64,000 bases of DNA from Salinimicrobium sediminilitoris (lineage in GTDB: Bacteria; Bacteroidota; Bacteroidia; Flavobacteriales; Flavobacteriaceae): the NCBI RefSeq assembly GCF_020866905.1, contig NZ_JAIVCC010000013.1, forward strand, positions 310,001-374,000. The letters run 5' to 3'. The notes beneath the pieces are model-generated. The model saw only the letters and a list, made by a program, of their open reading frames with translations. It did not search any database and had not been told where the DNA came from. This document shows positions 1 to 8,881 of the stretch, piece after piece. Every line of letters begins with the position of its first letter. Within the stretch, counting starts at the first letter, position 1. The position numbers and the translations under genes were made by a program.

Positions 1-1160
1 TTAGCAGTGAAAAAAACCTGATACAAAATGCCATTTTTGGAGCATTATTTTTTGGCTTTTCTTTTTTAAGTAAAGGACCTGTTTCCCTTTATGCCTTGCT
101 CCTGCCTTTCCTTATCGCCTATGGAAGTATTTATGGCTTCAAAGGATTTACAAAAAAGTGGAGAGCCTTTTTTATCTTTCTAATAATAGCCCTCTTCATT
201 AGTGGCTGGTGGTTTTTATACGTAAGACTGGCAGATCCTGTTTCGTTTATAGAAATCACCTCAAGGGAGACTACCCGCTGGACAAATTACAACGTACGGC
301 CATTTTATTACTATTGGAGCTTCTTTACCCAAAGTGGAATATGGACAATTCCGGCCTTTGTTGCTTTACTGTATCCTTATTTGAAGACGCGGGTCTCGAA
401 TAAAAAGGCTTATAAATTCGCTCTTTTATGGACCCTGGCTGCAGTGGTTTTGCTATCGATCATTCCCGAAAAAAAATCCCGCTACCTCCTGCCGGTTTTA
501 ATACCCATGGCCTTAAACACCAGCTTTTATATAGAATACCTCTTTAGAAACTTCAAAGAACTCCCAAAAAAGGAAAATTGGGTTGTTTATTTTAATCATG
601 GTTTGATCGCGACTATAGGACTAGTATTCCCGGTTGCCGGCTACTTCCTGCTCGAACTGGAAGGTCACTGGTTCTGGTATATCTCTGCATCCATAGTACT
701 TTTCGGACTTGGACTTGCTTTATTATACTTTCTGAAAAAGCGAGAATATCCGAAAATTTTTCATCTCACTGTTGCCTTTATCTGCGGAATAATTGTCTTT
801 GCATTTCCGCTTTCAAACGCTTTTCTGAAAAACCCGGATTTCAGGAATTTTGATGAACTTCGGAAGGTTTCTGAAGCCGGTGGTTTCCAGGTCTATGAGT
901 ATGCTACTGAAACCCCCGAGATCATTTGGGAGTTTGGAAAACCTATTCCGAAGTTAACCAGGGAAAACCTTAGATTACCTGAAGAAGAGAAATTCGGAAT
1001 TATTATGAGGGAACGGGATTCAGTCCTAATAGACTCTCTAAAAGGGGATTTTGAAATGCTGTCTTCAGAAAGATATGACCTCAACTACGTCAATCCTGAA
1101 GCTTCGGGATATAAGGACAGGTTGATCAGGCAGTTTTATCTCCTGAAACGGAAGGACTAA
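1..1160 (+). CDS. ArnT/PMT-like membrane glycosyltransferase, C-terminal part
   Basis: The frame is open from the left edge, so the start lies outside the window. The visible 386 or so residues contain an SKGPVSLY stretch, several hydrophobic helices and a KKSRYLLP motif, followed by a soluble C-terminal tail. This pattern fits GT39/GT83-type integral membrane glycosyltransferases (ArnT or dolichyl-phosphate-mannose mannosyltransferase superfamily), which move a sugar from a polyprenyl-phosphate donor to a lipid or protein outside the inner membrane. The catalytic acidic loop near the N-terminus is not visible, so substrate cannot be inferred. It converges with the PAP2 phosphatase gene, overlapping it by about 35 bp. 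Confidence 0.8.
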   Translation, partial: SSEKNLIQNAIFGALFFGFSFLSKGPVSLYALLLPFLIAYGSIYGFKGFTKKWRAFFIFLIIALFISGWWFLYVRLADPVSFIEITSRETTRWTNYNVRPFYYYWSFFTQSGIWTIPAFVALLYPYLKTRVSNKKAYKFALLWTLAAVVLLSIIPEKKSRYLLPVLIPMALNTSFYIEYLFRNFKELPKKENWVVYFNHGLIATIGLVFPVAGYFLLELEGHWFWYISASIVLFGLGLALLYFLKKREYPKIFHLTVAFICGIIVFAFPLSNAFLKNPDFRNFDELRKVSEAGGFQVYEYATETPEIIWEFGKPIPKLTRENLRLPEEEKFGIIMRERDSVLIDSLKGDFEMLSSERYDLNYVNPEASGYKDRLIRQFYLLKRKD

Positions 1161-1716
1161 AATACTTTTTCAGCAAAAATCGAAATAGCAGGTAGAAAGT
1201 ATATCCAATTCCTATCCCAATTATCCAGCCGGTAAGAATATCTCCGGGATAATGTACGCCGATATAGATACGGCTGTAGGAAACCAGGAGCCCCCAGACT
1301 ATTAATACTCCAAAAATGTGTTTCCAGTAAGTTTTGAGGATCATTCCAAGAAACACAACAAGAGCTGCCGAACTTGCTGCATGCGCAGAAAAATAGCCGT
1401 ACCTGCCGCACCTCACTGCTACAAATCGTGCGTATTCCATCACACCTTCCTGCCTGCACGGGCGGGGACGCTCAAAAAAATGTTTAAACAGGTTGGAAAG
1501 TTGATCTGTACAGGTGATCACCGCCGCTACCAGTACGAGGCTTAGCAAAGTCTTCTTCCATCCCAGTGCCCTGTATAGAAAAAAAACAAGCAGCATGTAA
1601 AATGGGATAGACGCAAACTTATTGGTAATGAAATTCCAGAAGTCATCCCAGGCGGGATTCCCAAGATTATTGAGAAAAAGGAAAATTTCGTGATCCAGTT
1701 CTACCAACTGCTCCAT
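1126..1716 (-). CDS. PAP2-family membrane phosphatase
   Basis: This 196-residue protein has about five hydrophobic helices and the three phosphatase signatures of the PAP2 superfamily. These are KHFFERPRP (K78, K-x6-RP), FSAHA near residue 111 in place of the usual PSGH, and SRIYIGVHYPGD (S148-D159, SR-x5-H-x3-D) with the catalytic His155. Such enzymes dephosphorylate lipid phosphates such as undecaprenyl diphosphate or phosphatidate on the outer face of the inner membrane. The neighbouring lipid-dependent glycosyltransferase is consistent with a polyprenyl-phosphate role, but the substrate is inference. The gene is 3 bp downstream of a small hypothetical gene on the same strand. Confidence 0.85.
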   Translation of the reverse strand: MEQLVELDHEIFLFLNNLGNPAWDDFWNFITNKFASIPFYMLLVFFLYRALGWKKTLLSLVLVAAVITCTDQLSNLFKHFFERPRPCRQEGVMEYARFVAVRCGRYGYFSAHAASSAALVVFLGMILKTYWKHIFGVLIVWGLLVSYSRIYIGVHYPGDILTGWIIGIGIGYTFYLLFRFLLKKYFSPSVSGDKTA

Positions 1717-1719
1717 AAT

Positions 1720-1947
1720 TTAGTCTTCGTATCTGGAAATTTCCCGGTCATAAAAATCGGTGGCCTGTTGAATAAAGCCTTCGGCTTCAGAAGAAAGCTC
1801 CTTTTCATCGGTTGCATCAAAATCTTCCAGCCATTCTACCTCGTCATTTTCCAGGTTTATAATGAACCTTGGAAATTCGGTATGAATGATAAAAATTGCA
1901 TCGGGATAATCTGTATTATCACCTAAGAGGAATTTTGGAAAGTCCAT
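1720..1947 (-). CDS. Small acidic hypothetical protein (75 aa)
   Basis: A 75-residue, strongly acidic protein without signal peptide or membrane segment. It starts at ATG, ends 3 bp before the PAP2 gene and begins 5 bp after the MATE gene on the same strand, so it is very likely part of that transcript. I do not recognise a domain; the regular alternation FIIHTEFPRFIINLE suggests a small beta-sheet followed by helix. The tight operon spacing and sensible start support it being real. Confidence 0.65.
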   Translation of the reverse strand: MDFPKFLLGDNTDYPDAIFIIHTEFPRFIINLENDEVEWLEDFDATDEKELSSEAEGFIQQATDFYDREISRYED

Positions 1948-1952
1948 AGTTT

Positions 1953-3335
1953 CTATTGTACATTTTGTTCGGCAGGCTGGCCCGCAGGCTCTACCGTAAG
2001 TAATAATTTATTGCTTAAATAATTAAACCGAAGATACAACATTAATGCCGATGCAGTAAGACCGGCGAGTAACCCATACCAGATCCCCATGCTGCCTAGA
2101 GCAGATTCTTTCCCCAGGTACCAGGATACAGGAAAACCAATGATCCAGTAAGCTATAAAGCAAATAAGCGTTGGAAACTTTACATCCTGCAGCCCTCTTA
2201 ATGCTCCAAGTATTACAACCTGCATTCCGTCACTCAGTTGAAACAGGGCCGCTACGATCAACAACTGGGCGGCCAGTAAAATAACTTCGGCATTATCGAT
2301 ATAAAGCGTGGGAAGCCAATCCTTCAGCAAAATAAAACCTACCGCAAAGACTGCTTCGATCAAGAAAACGAGTAAAAAAGTTGAGAACGCAATACGTCGA
2401 AGCTCATGAAAATTTGCTTTCCCTTTTTGGTTTCCCACGCGAATGGTTGCGGTCACCCCTAACCCAACCGCAATCATAAAAGTCATTGATGCGAGATTGA
2501 GGGCAATTTGATTTGCTGCCTGCGGATTTGTTCCTAAAGTACCGGCGAGAAAAACAGTAGCGGTAAAAATAGCAACTTCAAACAGCATTTGTAAAGCGGT
2601 AGGAAATCCAAGGGCAAATAACTTTTTAAAAATATCAATCCTTAACAGGCCTCTTTTGGACCAGATAAAATATTTTCTGAATTTTTTCTTTCTCCTCAAG
2701 ATCTCCCACAGGAACCACAACATAAAAAATCGCGAAATTAAGGTCCCCAATGCTGCCCCTTCCAGTTCAAGTCTTGGAAAAATCCAGATCCCGTATATGA
2801 GCAGGTAATTAAATACCACATTCACAACATTGGCGATCAAGGTGGCATACATTGCATAGCGCGTTTGGGAAAGACCATCGGCAAACTGCTTATAAGCCTG
2901 GAAAAACATTAGCGGGATCATAGAGAATGCGACTATCTCCAAATAAGGAATTGCGAGGTCGACCACTTCTGGCGGTTGGTCAAGATGATATAAAATTGGT
3001 TTGGCCAGTAACAACAGGATAAAAAGAAATAATCCATTGATACCGCACATGATCACCCCGTGATGGAAGTAACTTTTCCCGGTCTCGATGTCTCCTGAAC
3101 CATCGGCTTCAGCAATAAGAGGCGTGATAGCAAAAGAAAACCCGATCCCAAGGGAAAGGGCAATAAAGACAAGACTGTTGCCAAGAGATACGGCGGCCAG
3201 GGGTGCAGCTCCAAGTTGGCCAACCATGATATTATCGGCCAGGCCGACCATAACATGGCCCAGCTGCCCAAGCATCACAGGATATGCAATGTTCAGGTTT
3301 TTACCAAATTCTCTTGTGTAAGCTGTAAGCTGCAA
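1953..3335 (-). CDS. MATE-family multidrug/Na+ antiporter
   Basis: A 460-residue protein with about twelve hydrophobic helices arranged as two similar halves, typical of MATE (NorM/DinF-like) exporters that extrude cationic drugs or metabolites in exchange for Na+ or H+. The N-terminal stretch AYPVMLGQLGHVMVGLADN is the characteristic first helix of this family. The start chosen is a TTG at 3333-3335: a good promoter lies only about 20 bp upstream and the resulting N-terminus matches the usual length. The next in-frame ATG would cut into the first helix. Leads a three-gene unit with the small acidic protein and PAP2. Confidence 0.88.
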   Translation of the reverse strand: MQLTAYTREFGKNLNIAYPVMLGQLGHVMVGLADNIMVGQLGAAPLAAVSLGNSLVFIALSLGIGFSFAITPLIAEADGSGDIETGKSYFHHGVIMCGINGLFLFILLLLAKPILYHLDQPPEVVDLAIPYLEIVAFSMIPLMFFQAYKQFADGLSQTRYAMYATLIANVVNVVFNYLLIYGIWIFPRLELEGAALGTLISRFFMLWFLWEILRRKKKFRKYFIWSKRGLLRIDIFKKLFALGFPTALQMLFEVAIFTATVFLAGTLGTNPQAANQIALNLASMTFMIAVGLGVTATIRVGNQKGKANFHELRRIAFSTFLLVFLIEAVFAVGFILLKDWLPTLYIDNAEVILLAAQLLIVAALFQLSDGMQVVILGALRGLQDVKFPTLICFIAYWIIGFPVSWYLGKESALGSMGIWYGLLAGLTASALMLYLRFNYLSNKLLLTVEPAGQPAEQNVQ

Positions 3336-3354
3336 CCTTAAAAGTTTGAGGCTG

Positions 3355-3386
3355 CAAAGATAGAAAGTTTAATTGCCGGGCGACAA
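3355..3386 (-). promoter_or_regulatory. Bacteroidota-type promoter for the MATE gene
   Basis: On the minus strand a TTG at 3384-3386 is followed after 21 nt by TATCTTTG at 3355-3362, matching the -33 TTG / -7 TAnnTTTG consensus of the primary sigma factor in Bacteroidota. The predicted transcription start is about 14 nt before the TTG start codon. Confidence 0.6.
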
Positions 3387-3400
3387 CCCGGCCATTCTTT

Positions 3401-4816
3401 TTATTTCAGGATTTCGGACTCATTTTCTATATCGTCAAATCCGTATTTGTCCACCAGGTAAACCAGCGAAGCCATGGTTGCGGCTCCCAATTCCAGTTCC
3501 CGTTTATTTACAGCATCAAAGGTATCTGTCGCGGAGTGGTGGTGGTCAAAATATCGTTGCGAATCTGGACGAAGCCCGGCTAAGACCGTGCTGCCATTTT
3601 TAAGGGGACCAATATCGGCCCCGCTACCTCCTCTTGCGAAGTAATGAACTAAATAGGGTTCAAAAAGGGGTTTCCAGCCCTGGATTTTTTCATACTGGGA
3701 ATCTCTCGCCTCAAAGGAAAAACCTCGTGGAGTAAAGCCTCCGGAATCGCTTTCGAGTGCAAAAATGTGATTTTCCTTATTCTTCTTTGCAACTTCAGCA
3801 TATTTATTCCCGCCTCTAAGACCATTTTCTTCGTTCATGAAGAGCACTACTCTTATTGTCCTTTTAGGTTTGATTCCCGATTCTTTCAGCAGTCTCAACA
3901 CCTCCATAGATTGAACAACTCCTGCGCCATCATCATGAGCCCCGTCACCAACATCCCAGGAATCCAAATGCCCCCCCACTATGATATATTCATCTGGGCG
4001 TTCACTGCCTTTGATCTCTCCAATTACATTATAAGATTCAACATCTTCATAATTGCGGCAGTTCATTTTATAATAAAATTCCAGGTCCTTATTTAATTTA
4101 AGCATGCTGCTGAGGTACTCGGCATCTTTAGTACTAATTGCCGCTGCAGGAATTCTTTCATTATTTGGCACATCCCCATAACTCATAGAGCCAGTGTGTG
4201 GATACTCATCAATTTTATGAGAAAGCGATCGCACTATTACTCCGGCGGCACCATATTTAGCAGCTTCGGCAGCTCCAGAATATCTTTGATCCACACAACC
4301 TCCATAGGCTTCAAAAGTGTGAATAAGATCGGCACGCATTGGGCGGTTGTAAAAAACGATCTTACCCTCGATCTGCTCTCTTCCATATCTCGCCAGGTCT
4401 TCAATACCCTGCACCTCGATCACATTGGCTCTAAGGCCGGTATCTGGAGTGGCAACAGAACCACCCAAAGCAAGTATATTTACAATAGTTGAAGGCCCTC
4501 CCTGGGATTGCACGTAAGCGTATTCGGGAGTGCCACGCGTCCACTTTGGCACCATTACCGGCTGCAACCAAACACGATCAAGACCTAATTTTTCCATTTC
4601 GGCCTTAGTGTATTCTACCGCCTGCTGTGCACTCACCGAACCCGATAATCTTCCTCCAATGTAATTGGACAAATGATCAAGCCAGGCATAACCCTGCCCG
4701 TGAAGTAAAGCGACATCATAAAGTTTCCTAAGAGCAAGGGAATCCTGCTGTGAATTAGATTGTGCCCTTGCATTCAAGCTAACAAGTACGATAAGAAGAG
4801 CTGCTATTTTTTTCAT
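3401..4816 (-). CDS. Secreted M28-family zinc metallopeptidase
   Basis: A 471-residue exported peptidase with a Sec signal peptide (residues 1-19, cut after ARA-Q). A PA-like insert lies around 120-240 and an M28 catalytic domain follows. Zn-ligand and catalytic motifs visible are GGHLDSWDVGDG (H283), AHDDGAG (D295), MNEENGLRGG (E329/E330), ESDSGG (D357) and the late HHHSATDTFD. These are the residues of the aminopeptidase Y/S-type dinuclear zinc site, so the enzyme should release N-terminal amino acids or hydrolyse dipeptides in the periplasm or outside. The gene stands alone with its own promoter. Confidence 0.9.
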   Translation of the reverse strand: MKKIAALLIVLVSLNARAQSNSQQDSLALRKLYDVALLHGQGYAWLDHLSNYIGGRLSGSVSAQQAVEYTKAEMEKLGLDRVWLQPVMVPKWTRGTPEYAYVQSQGGPSTIVNILALGGSVATPDTGLRANVIEVQGIEDLARYGREQIEGKIVFYNRPMRADLIHTFEAYGGCVDQRYSGAAEAAKYGAAGVIVRSLSHKIDEYPHTGSMSYGDVPNNERIPAAAISTKDAEYLSSMLKLNKDLEFYYKMNCRNYEDVESYNVIGEIKGSERPDEYIIVGGHLDSWDVGDGAHDDGAGVVQSMEVLRLLKESGIKPKRTIRVVLFMNEENGLRGGNKYAEVAKKNKENHIFALESDSGGFTPRGFSFEARDSQYEKIQGWKPLFEPYLVHYFARGGSGADIGPLKNGSTVLAGLRPDSQRYFDHHHSATDTFDAVNKRELELGAATMASLVYLVDKYGFDDIENESEILK

Positions 4817-4837
4817 AAGATTTTGCTAAACAGTAAA

Positions 4838-4869
4838 CAAATGTAAAAATCATTCCAAACCTGCTCAAA
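4838..4869 (-). promoter_or_regulatory. Bacteroidota-type promoter for the M28 peptidase
   Basis: On the minus strand TTTG (4866-4869) is separated by 20 nt from TACATTTG (4838-4845), a full match to the TTTG / TAnnTTTG consensus. The peptidase ATG is about 20 nt downstream of the -7 box. Confidence 0.7.
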
Positions 4870-4984
4870 GATGAGAAAATATTAATGATTTTTTTCCTGA
4901 AGCCCATTTGAACTTAAATTTTTTCCTTTTTCACAGAAGCTTAACTGCAGTCAATTTTCTATCTTTCGCAAAAATTAATACTCC

Positions 4985-5575
4985 TTGAACAAGCAGCAAA
5001 TAATTGATAACGTCTCCACCCTACTACAGGAAATACCTACTTCCATGGAGATCGTTAAAGATGATCATAAAAGGGAAAAAAGATTTCACTACCTCGCGAA
5101 ACACATGGTCGAAAAAGCCATTGAAAAAGATGCGCTCATAACTTCTCCAGACGGAAAAGGGATAGCAATTCTTTTTAAAACCAGCAGTAAGGACAAAAAT
5201 TTCTGGAAAGACCTTATTATGGACATTAAACTGGCAGTTAATGTTACCGGAATTTCTAAGGGATTGAATGCTTTGAAAGTGCAAAAGTATGTAAAGGCCC
5301 AAAGACCAAAGGAAGGCGAATACCTTTACTGCTGGTTTTGGGGAATTCTTAGTGATGCCCGTGGCAGTGATGATGCCAAGACGGCCTATGACATGAAAAA
5401 TCAGTTCTACGCAATTGCCAGGGACCTGCAGCTTCCCATTTACGCGGAAACCAGGATAAGACGCATAAGTCTTGCCTATCGCCGGTATGGTTTTAAATTA
5501 TTCAATGAATGGGATCATCCCAGTGGAGATAAGATGTACTTTCTTAAATACACTCCACCTGCAAAGGACGAATAA
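4985..5575 (+). CDS. Conserved hypothetical, possible GNAT-like fold
   Basis: A 196-residue cytoplasmic protein starting at a TTG. The first in-frame ATG is 20 codons later and would remove a plausible helix. The second half (a central beta-strand YLYCWFWGIL, then PIYAETRIRRISLAYRRYGFKLF) resembles the end of GNAT acetyltransferases, where a strand, a helix and a Y/F-GF turn form the acetyl-CoA side of the fold. The canonical Q/R-x-x-G-x-G/A loop is not evident, so enzymatic activity is not claimed. A TATCTTTC -7-like box sits at 4960-4967. It is a monocistronic gene between two minus-strand units. Confidence 0.6.
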   Translation: MNKQQIIDNVSTLLQEIPTSMEIVKDDHKREKRFHYLAKHMVEKAIEKDALITSPDGKGIAILFKTSSKDKNFWKDLIMDIKLAVNVTGISKGLNALKVQKYVKAQRPKEGEYLYCWFWGILSDARGSDDAKTAYDMKNQFYAIARDLQLPIYAETRIRRISLAYRRYGFKLFNEWDHPSGDKMYFLKYTPPAKDE

Positions 5576-5611
5576 ATAAGCTCCGGAAATCTTTTTTAGT
5601 CAAACGGCTTT

Positions 5612-7537
5612 TTAAGAACTAAATGGAATAAGAAATTCTGCTTTGAGGCCTTTCCCCGAGGTTTCAAAAACGGCATTTCCTTTAATTGTTTTTAGACGTG
5701 CCTTCAGGTTTTTTATTCCGTTTCCGTTTTCTAGGATGTCCTTTTTGGAGCCTACTCCATTATCTGAATAGCTTATTTTTAAATTTTCATTTTCAGGAGA
5801 GAAAATAAGCGCTACGAGTTTTGCATCGCTGTGTTTCCTCATGTTCACCATCATTTCCTGAAGCACACGATATAATACGATCTTTTTTTCGGGTTCAAGA
5901 CCGTTCCAGTTAATGCTGTTTTCACCACGTATGATCAACCTGGTTCCCGGCGGGACAGCCCCAGAAAGCATATGGAGAAGATTCTGTAGATATTCACTTC
6001 CTGTATGAATTTCACTGTTCTCCCTTGAAAAATCACGGGTTCGTTGGTAAATTTTTTCCAGTTTGTCTACTATTGGCGGTGGAGCTACCGGCTCTAACGA
6101 ACTCATGACATGGTAAATATCATTTGCCAGTTCATCATGTATTCTTTTTGAAATCCTGCTTTCTGTAAGATAGATCTGTTTAATATTTTCTCTTTTAGTT
6201 CGCTGCCTGTAGTTGTAAAAAAGTGCTCCCGAAAGGATCAAAATTACCATAGCGGTGAGGTAACTAACAATATTTCTCGTGCGCAGTTTCTCTGCTCTAA
6301 GTTGCTGACTTACATTTTCGGCCTCCAAAAGGTCAATTTGCTGCTCCTTTCGTTCTTCATCAAATCTAATTTTCGCGAATTGATACCTCAGCTTTGTACT
6401 GGCGTCTTCAAGACTGTCATTTAAGAAGAGATATCGATCGAGATATTTATCCCTGGAGTTACCGTCACTAAGAGAGATAAGCCTTTCCAATGCCTCCATT
6501 TCACCTGTAGGATATGAGAGGGAAGTAGCCGTTTCATAAAATTTCTCGGCGTAATATTTTGATTTTGCCTTATCACTATTAAGGTAGTAATTGGAAAGGT
6601 GCGAATAGCTGGCAATTAAACCTTCCTTATCCCCTATCTCCTGTCTCTTTTCTAAAACTTCCTGAAGAATTATTCCCGAATTAAAGGTAGAATCCTGTAA
6701 CCATTGGGTAAAAGCATAATTCTCCCGAAACCTTATTCGTGAATTCTCATCTACTTCTTCAGATTTTATTATCTCTTTGAAGATGTTGATCGCCTCGGTG
6801 TAATTGTGCTGATCTTTGTGAAGAAGTGCGATATTGTGCAGATAACTTAGACTATCCTGCCTGTTAACTGCGTAATTTAAAGCCTGATTATATTCCTTAA
6901 GTGCTTCCGAATAAAGCCCCTGCGCCCCATAAGAAAGACCAAGCACGTTGTGTGCAGAACTCACATAGTTAGAATCCCTTTCACTATTTATATATTTTAA
7001 GGCTTCTGTAGCCATTTCCTGGCTCCCGGGATAGTCCCCCAGTCCCAGCTGGGCATTTGCCATGTCCAGCGAACGTCTACCTGCCAGGGCGGTGTCTCCT
7101 AACTTCAAGTACAAATTGCGCGAATAATAAGCATTTCGCAATTGGGCTTCAGGATTTACCCTTCTATAAATTTGAGATTTCCTGAAATAGCCTTTTGCCT
7201 GGTAAAAAAGATCCCCCTGCATCTCTGCTGTGGCAATAAGGCTGTCAACCCAAAAAGGAACACTATCATGCTCGTCAAGCATGCGGAAAGCATAGATCTT
7301 ACCATCGAGTAAGGCTACAAGAGAAGTATCACTCTTGTCTGTTATTACCTCCAGGCCTTTATTGTATAGTCTGAGTTTTTCCCCGGGATCTGAAGTTTCC
7401 AACCCCAAAAGGTAATAATGCCCTGCGGTACCCGGCAAGGGCTGCGGTGGCATCTCCTCCTTGTCCCCGTCCTGACATCCAAGCAGCGTGATTAGACAAA
7501 GAAAGAGAGCAGTCCATAGGATCTGCTGTTTTTTCAT
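5612..7537 (-). CDS. TPR-containing sensor histidine kinase
   Basis: A 641-residue membrane kinase. An N-terminal hydrophobic signal ends in LLGC, a lipobox-like site; then comes a periplasmic array of tetratricopeptide-type helices (about 60-400). A short coiled stretch and one membrane helix (about 422-442) precede the kinase core. The core has a phospho-acceptor helix with RIHDELAND (His467), an N box near NMRKHS, a G1 box DNGVG (about 592-596) and a G2 box NGNGIKNLKARL. This is the HisKA_3/HWE-like architecture that usually pairs with a LuxR-type response regulator. No response regulator lies next to it here. The ligand is unknown. Whether the lipobox is used, since the protein also has an inner-membrane helix, is uncertain. 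Confidence 0.88.
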   Translation of the reverse strand: MKKQQILWTALFLCLITLLGCQDGDKEEMPPQPLPGTAGHYYLLGLETSDPGEKLRLYNKGLEVITDKSDTSLVALLDGKIYAFRMLDEHDSVPFWVDSLIATAEMQGDLFYQAKGYFRKSQIYRRVNPEAQLRNAYYSRNLYLKLGDTALAGRRSLDMANAQLGLGDYPGSQEMATEALKYINSERDSNYVSSAHNVLGLSYGAQGLYSEALKEYNQALNYAVNRQDSLSYLHNIALLHKDQHNYTEAINIFKEIIKSEEVDENSRIRFRENYAFTQWLQDSTFNSGIILQEVLEKRQEIGDKEGLIASYSHLSNYYLNSDKAKSKYYAEKFYETATSLSYPTGEMEALERLISLSDGNSRDKYLDRYLFLNDSLEDASTKLRYQFAKIRFDEERKEQQIDLLEAENVSQQLRAEKLRTRNIVSYLTAMVILILSGALFYNYRQRTKRENIKQIYLTESRISKRIHDELANDIYHVMSSLEPVAPPPIVDKLEKIYQRTRDFSRENSEIHTGSEYLQNLLHMLSGAVPPGTRLIIRGENSINWNGLEPEKKIVLYRVLQEMMVNMRKHSDAKLVALIFSPENENLKISYSDNGVGSKKDILENGNGIKNLKARLKTIKGNAVFETSGKGLKAEFLIPFSS

Positions 7538-7656
7538 ACTACAAACTTACTAAAAAGGCTTAACAGGAAATTAGTGTTTTAGGAACAAATCCTTAATAAA
7601 TTCATAAAAGACTAGATTGGAGCAGATAATAATCCAGTATTTTTGCTAATACAGAT

Positions 7657-7684
7657 AAAAAAAGGCAGGAGTATAACTCCTGCC
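7657..7684 (-). terminator. Terminator of clpS
   Basis: On the minus strand a perfect inverted repeat GGCAGGAG / CTCCTGCC with a 5-nt loop is followed by seven T, directly downstream of the clpS stop. Confidence 0.85.
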
Positions 7685-7707
7685 CATATAAAAAACGATT
7701 TTACTAT

Positions 7708-7983
7708 CTAAACGATCTCGGCGGTCAAGCCTTCTTCAAGCAACTTTCCACAGCGGGGTTCGAGTTCTTTATACGTACCCGTTTTCACAGTACATTTTCC
7801 CTTATAATGCACGAGCAGAGAACACTGCTCGGCCTGCTCGGGTGTGTGATCACAGGCTATAATAAGGGTTTCTATAACATGATCAAAAGTATTGTAGTCA
7901 TCATTATAGAGGACGATCTCGTGCAGCTTTGACTCCTTGCTTTCTACTTTCTTCTTTTCAAGAACTTGTTCTTGTGTGCTCAT
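7708..7983 (-). CDS. clpS: ClpS adaptor of the ClpAP-type protease
   Basis: A 91-residue cytoplasmic adaptor that presents N-degron substrates to a Clp AAA+ unfoldase. The family core is clear: LYNDDYNTFDHVIETL, a middle helix around the CDHT/EQAEQC region and VHYKGKCTV near the C-terminus. The N-terminal 20 residues (EKKKVESKESK) are a lysine/glutamate-rich extension, as usual for ClpS. It is just downstream of prmA on the same strand (50 bp gap). A -7 type TATATTTG at 8015-8022 suggests its own promoter within that gap. Confidence 0.93.
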   Translation of the reverse strand: MSTQEQVLEKKKVESKESKLHEIVLYNDDYNTFDHVIETLIIACDHTPEQAEQCSLLVHYKGKCTVKTGTYKELEPRCGKLLEEGLTAEIV

Positions 7984-8033
7984 AACCAGACATTTTCATT
8001 TACAAAAACAGCTTCAAATATAAGAATTTCTTC

Positions 8034-8879
8034 TCAATCCTTCTTTTTGTTAAACTTTAAAGCCACCCATTCTTCCCGCTCTTTGGAATCTTCATATTCC
8101 AGGCCATATTTTTCACATTCCGCTTTTATCACGGGGATATCTCCGGAATAGAATCCGCTGAGGTACATTTCACCGCCCGGGTTGAGGGATCTGTTATAAC
8201 TCGGCATGTCTTCCAGTAGAATATTCCTGTTTATATTAGCTATGATGACATCATAATGACGGTCCTGGAGCAACTCTGCCCCACCTTCGAAAGCCTCAAT
8301 CTTAATACACTCATTGCGCTCAACATTCTCCTGGGTATTTTGGTAGCACCAGTTGTCAATATCAATAGCATCCAACTGTGATGCGCCTCTTTTTTCGGCC
8401 ACTATGGCCAATACCCCTGTACCGCAACCCATATCAAGAACTTTCTTCCCTTGCAGGTCCTGCTCAAGCAGGAATTCAATCATCATGTGAGTGGTCGCAT
8501 GATGACCCGTTCCAAATGACATTTTTGGCTCGATCACTATATCATAAGTCACATCGGGTTTTGGGTGAAAGGGAGCTCTTACTCCGCATTGCTCGTTTAC
8601 GACAATAGGGTGGAAATTCTTTTCCCACTCAACATTCCAGTTCACCTGTTCAATTTCGGTCTGGGTAAAGGAAATATCAAATTCATTGGACTGGAGAATG
8701 TGTATTCCCGTCATGGACTCGGCATCATATTCTTCTTTCGGAATATATGCTGTGATCCCGTCTTCATTCTCCACAAAGCTTTCAAACCCCATCATGCCGA
8801 GCTCGGCAATAAGAATTTCGGAAGCCGGTTGTGGAGGCTCAATCAAAAATTTAAACTCCAGATAATTCATATTCTCCAT
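8034..8879 (-). CDS. prmA: Ribosomal protein L11 methyltransferase
   Basis: A 281-residue SAM-dependent methyltransferase. The N-terminal substrate-recognition part (EILIAELGMMGFESF) is followed by the methyltransferase domain with motif I VLDMGCGTGVLAIVA and the DVIIANINRNILL motif, the Asn-rich signature of PrmA. It trimethylates ribosomal protein L11 in the cytoplasm. The gene begins 2 bp after the tpiA stop, so the two are translationally coupled; a second possible ATG lies three codons in (MNYLEF). Confidence 0.93.
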   Translation of the reverse strand: MENMNYLEFKFLIEPPQPASEILIAELGMMGFESFVENEDGITAYIPKEEYDAESMTGIHILQSNEFDISFTQTEIEQVNWNVEWEKNFHPIVVNEQCGVRAPFHPKPDVTYDIVIEPKMSFGTGHHATTHMMIEFLLEQDLQGKKVLDMGCGTGVLAIVAEKRGASQLDAIDIDNWCYQNTQENVERNECIKIEAFEGGAELLQDRHYDVIIANINRNILLEDMPSYNRSLNPGGEMYLSGFYSGDIPVIKAECEKYGLEYEDSKEREEWVALKFNKKKD

Positions 8880-8881
8880 TT

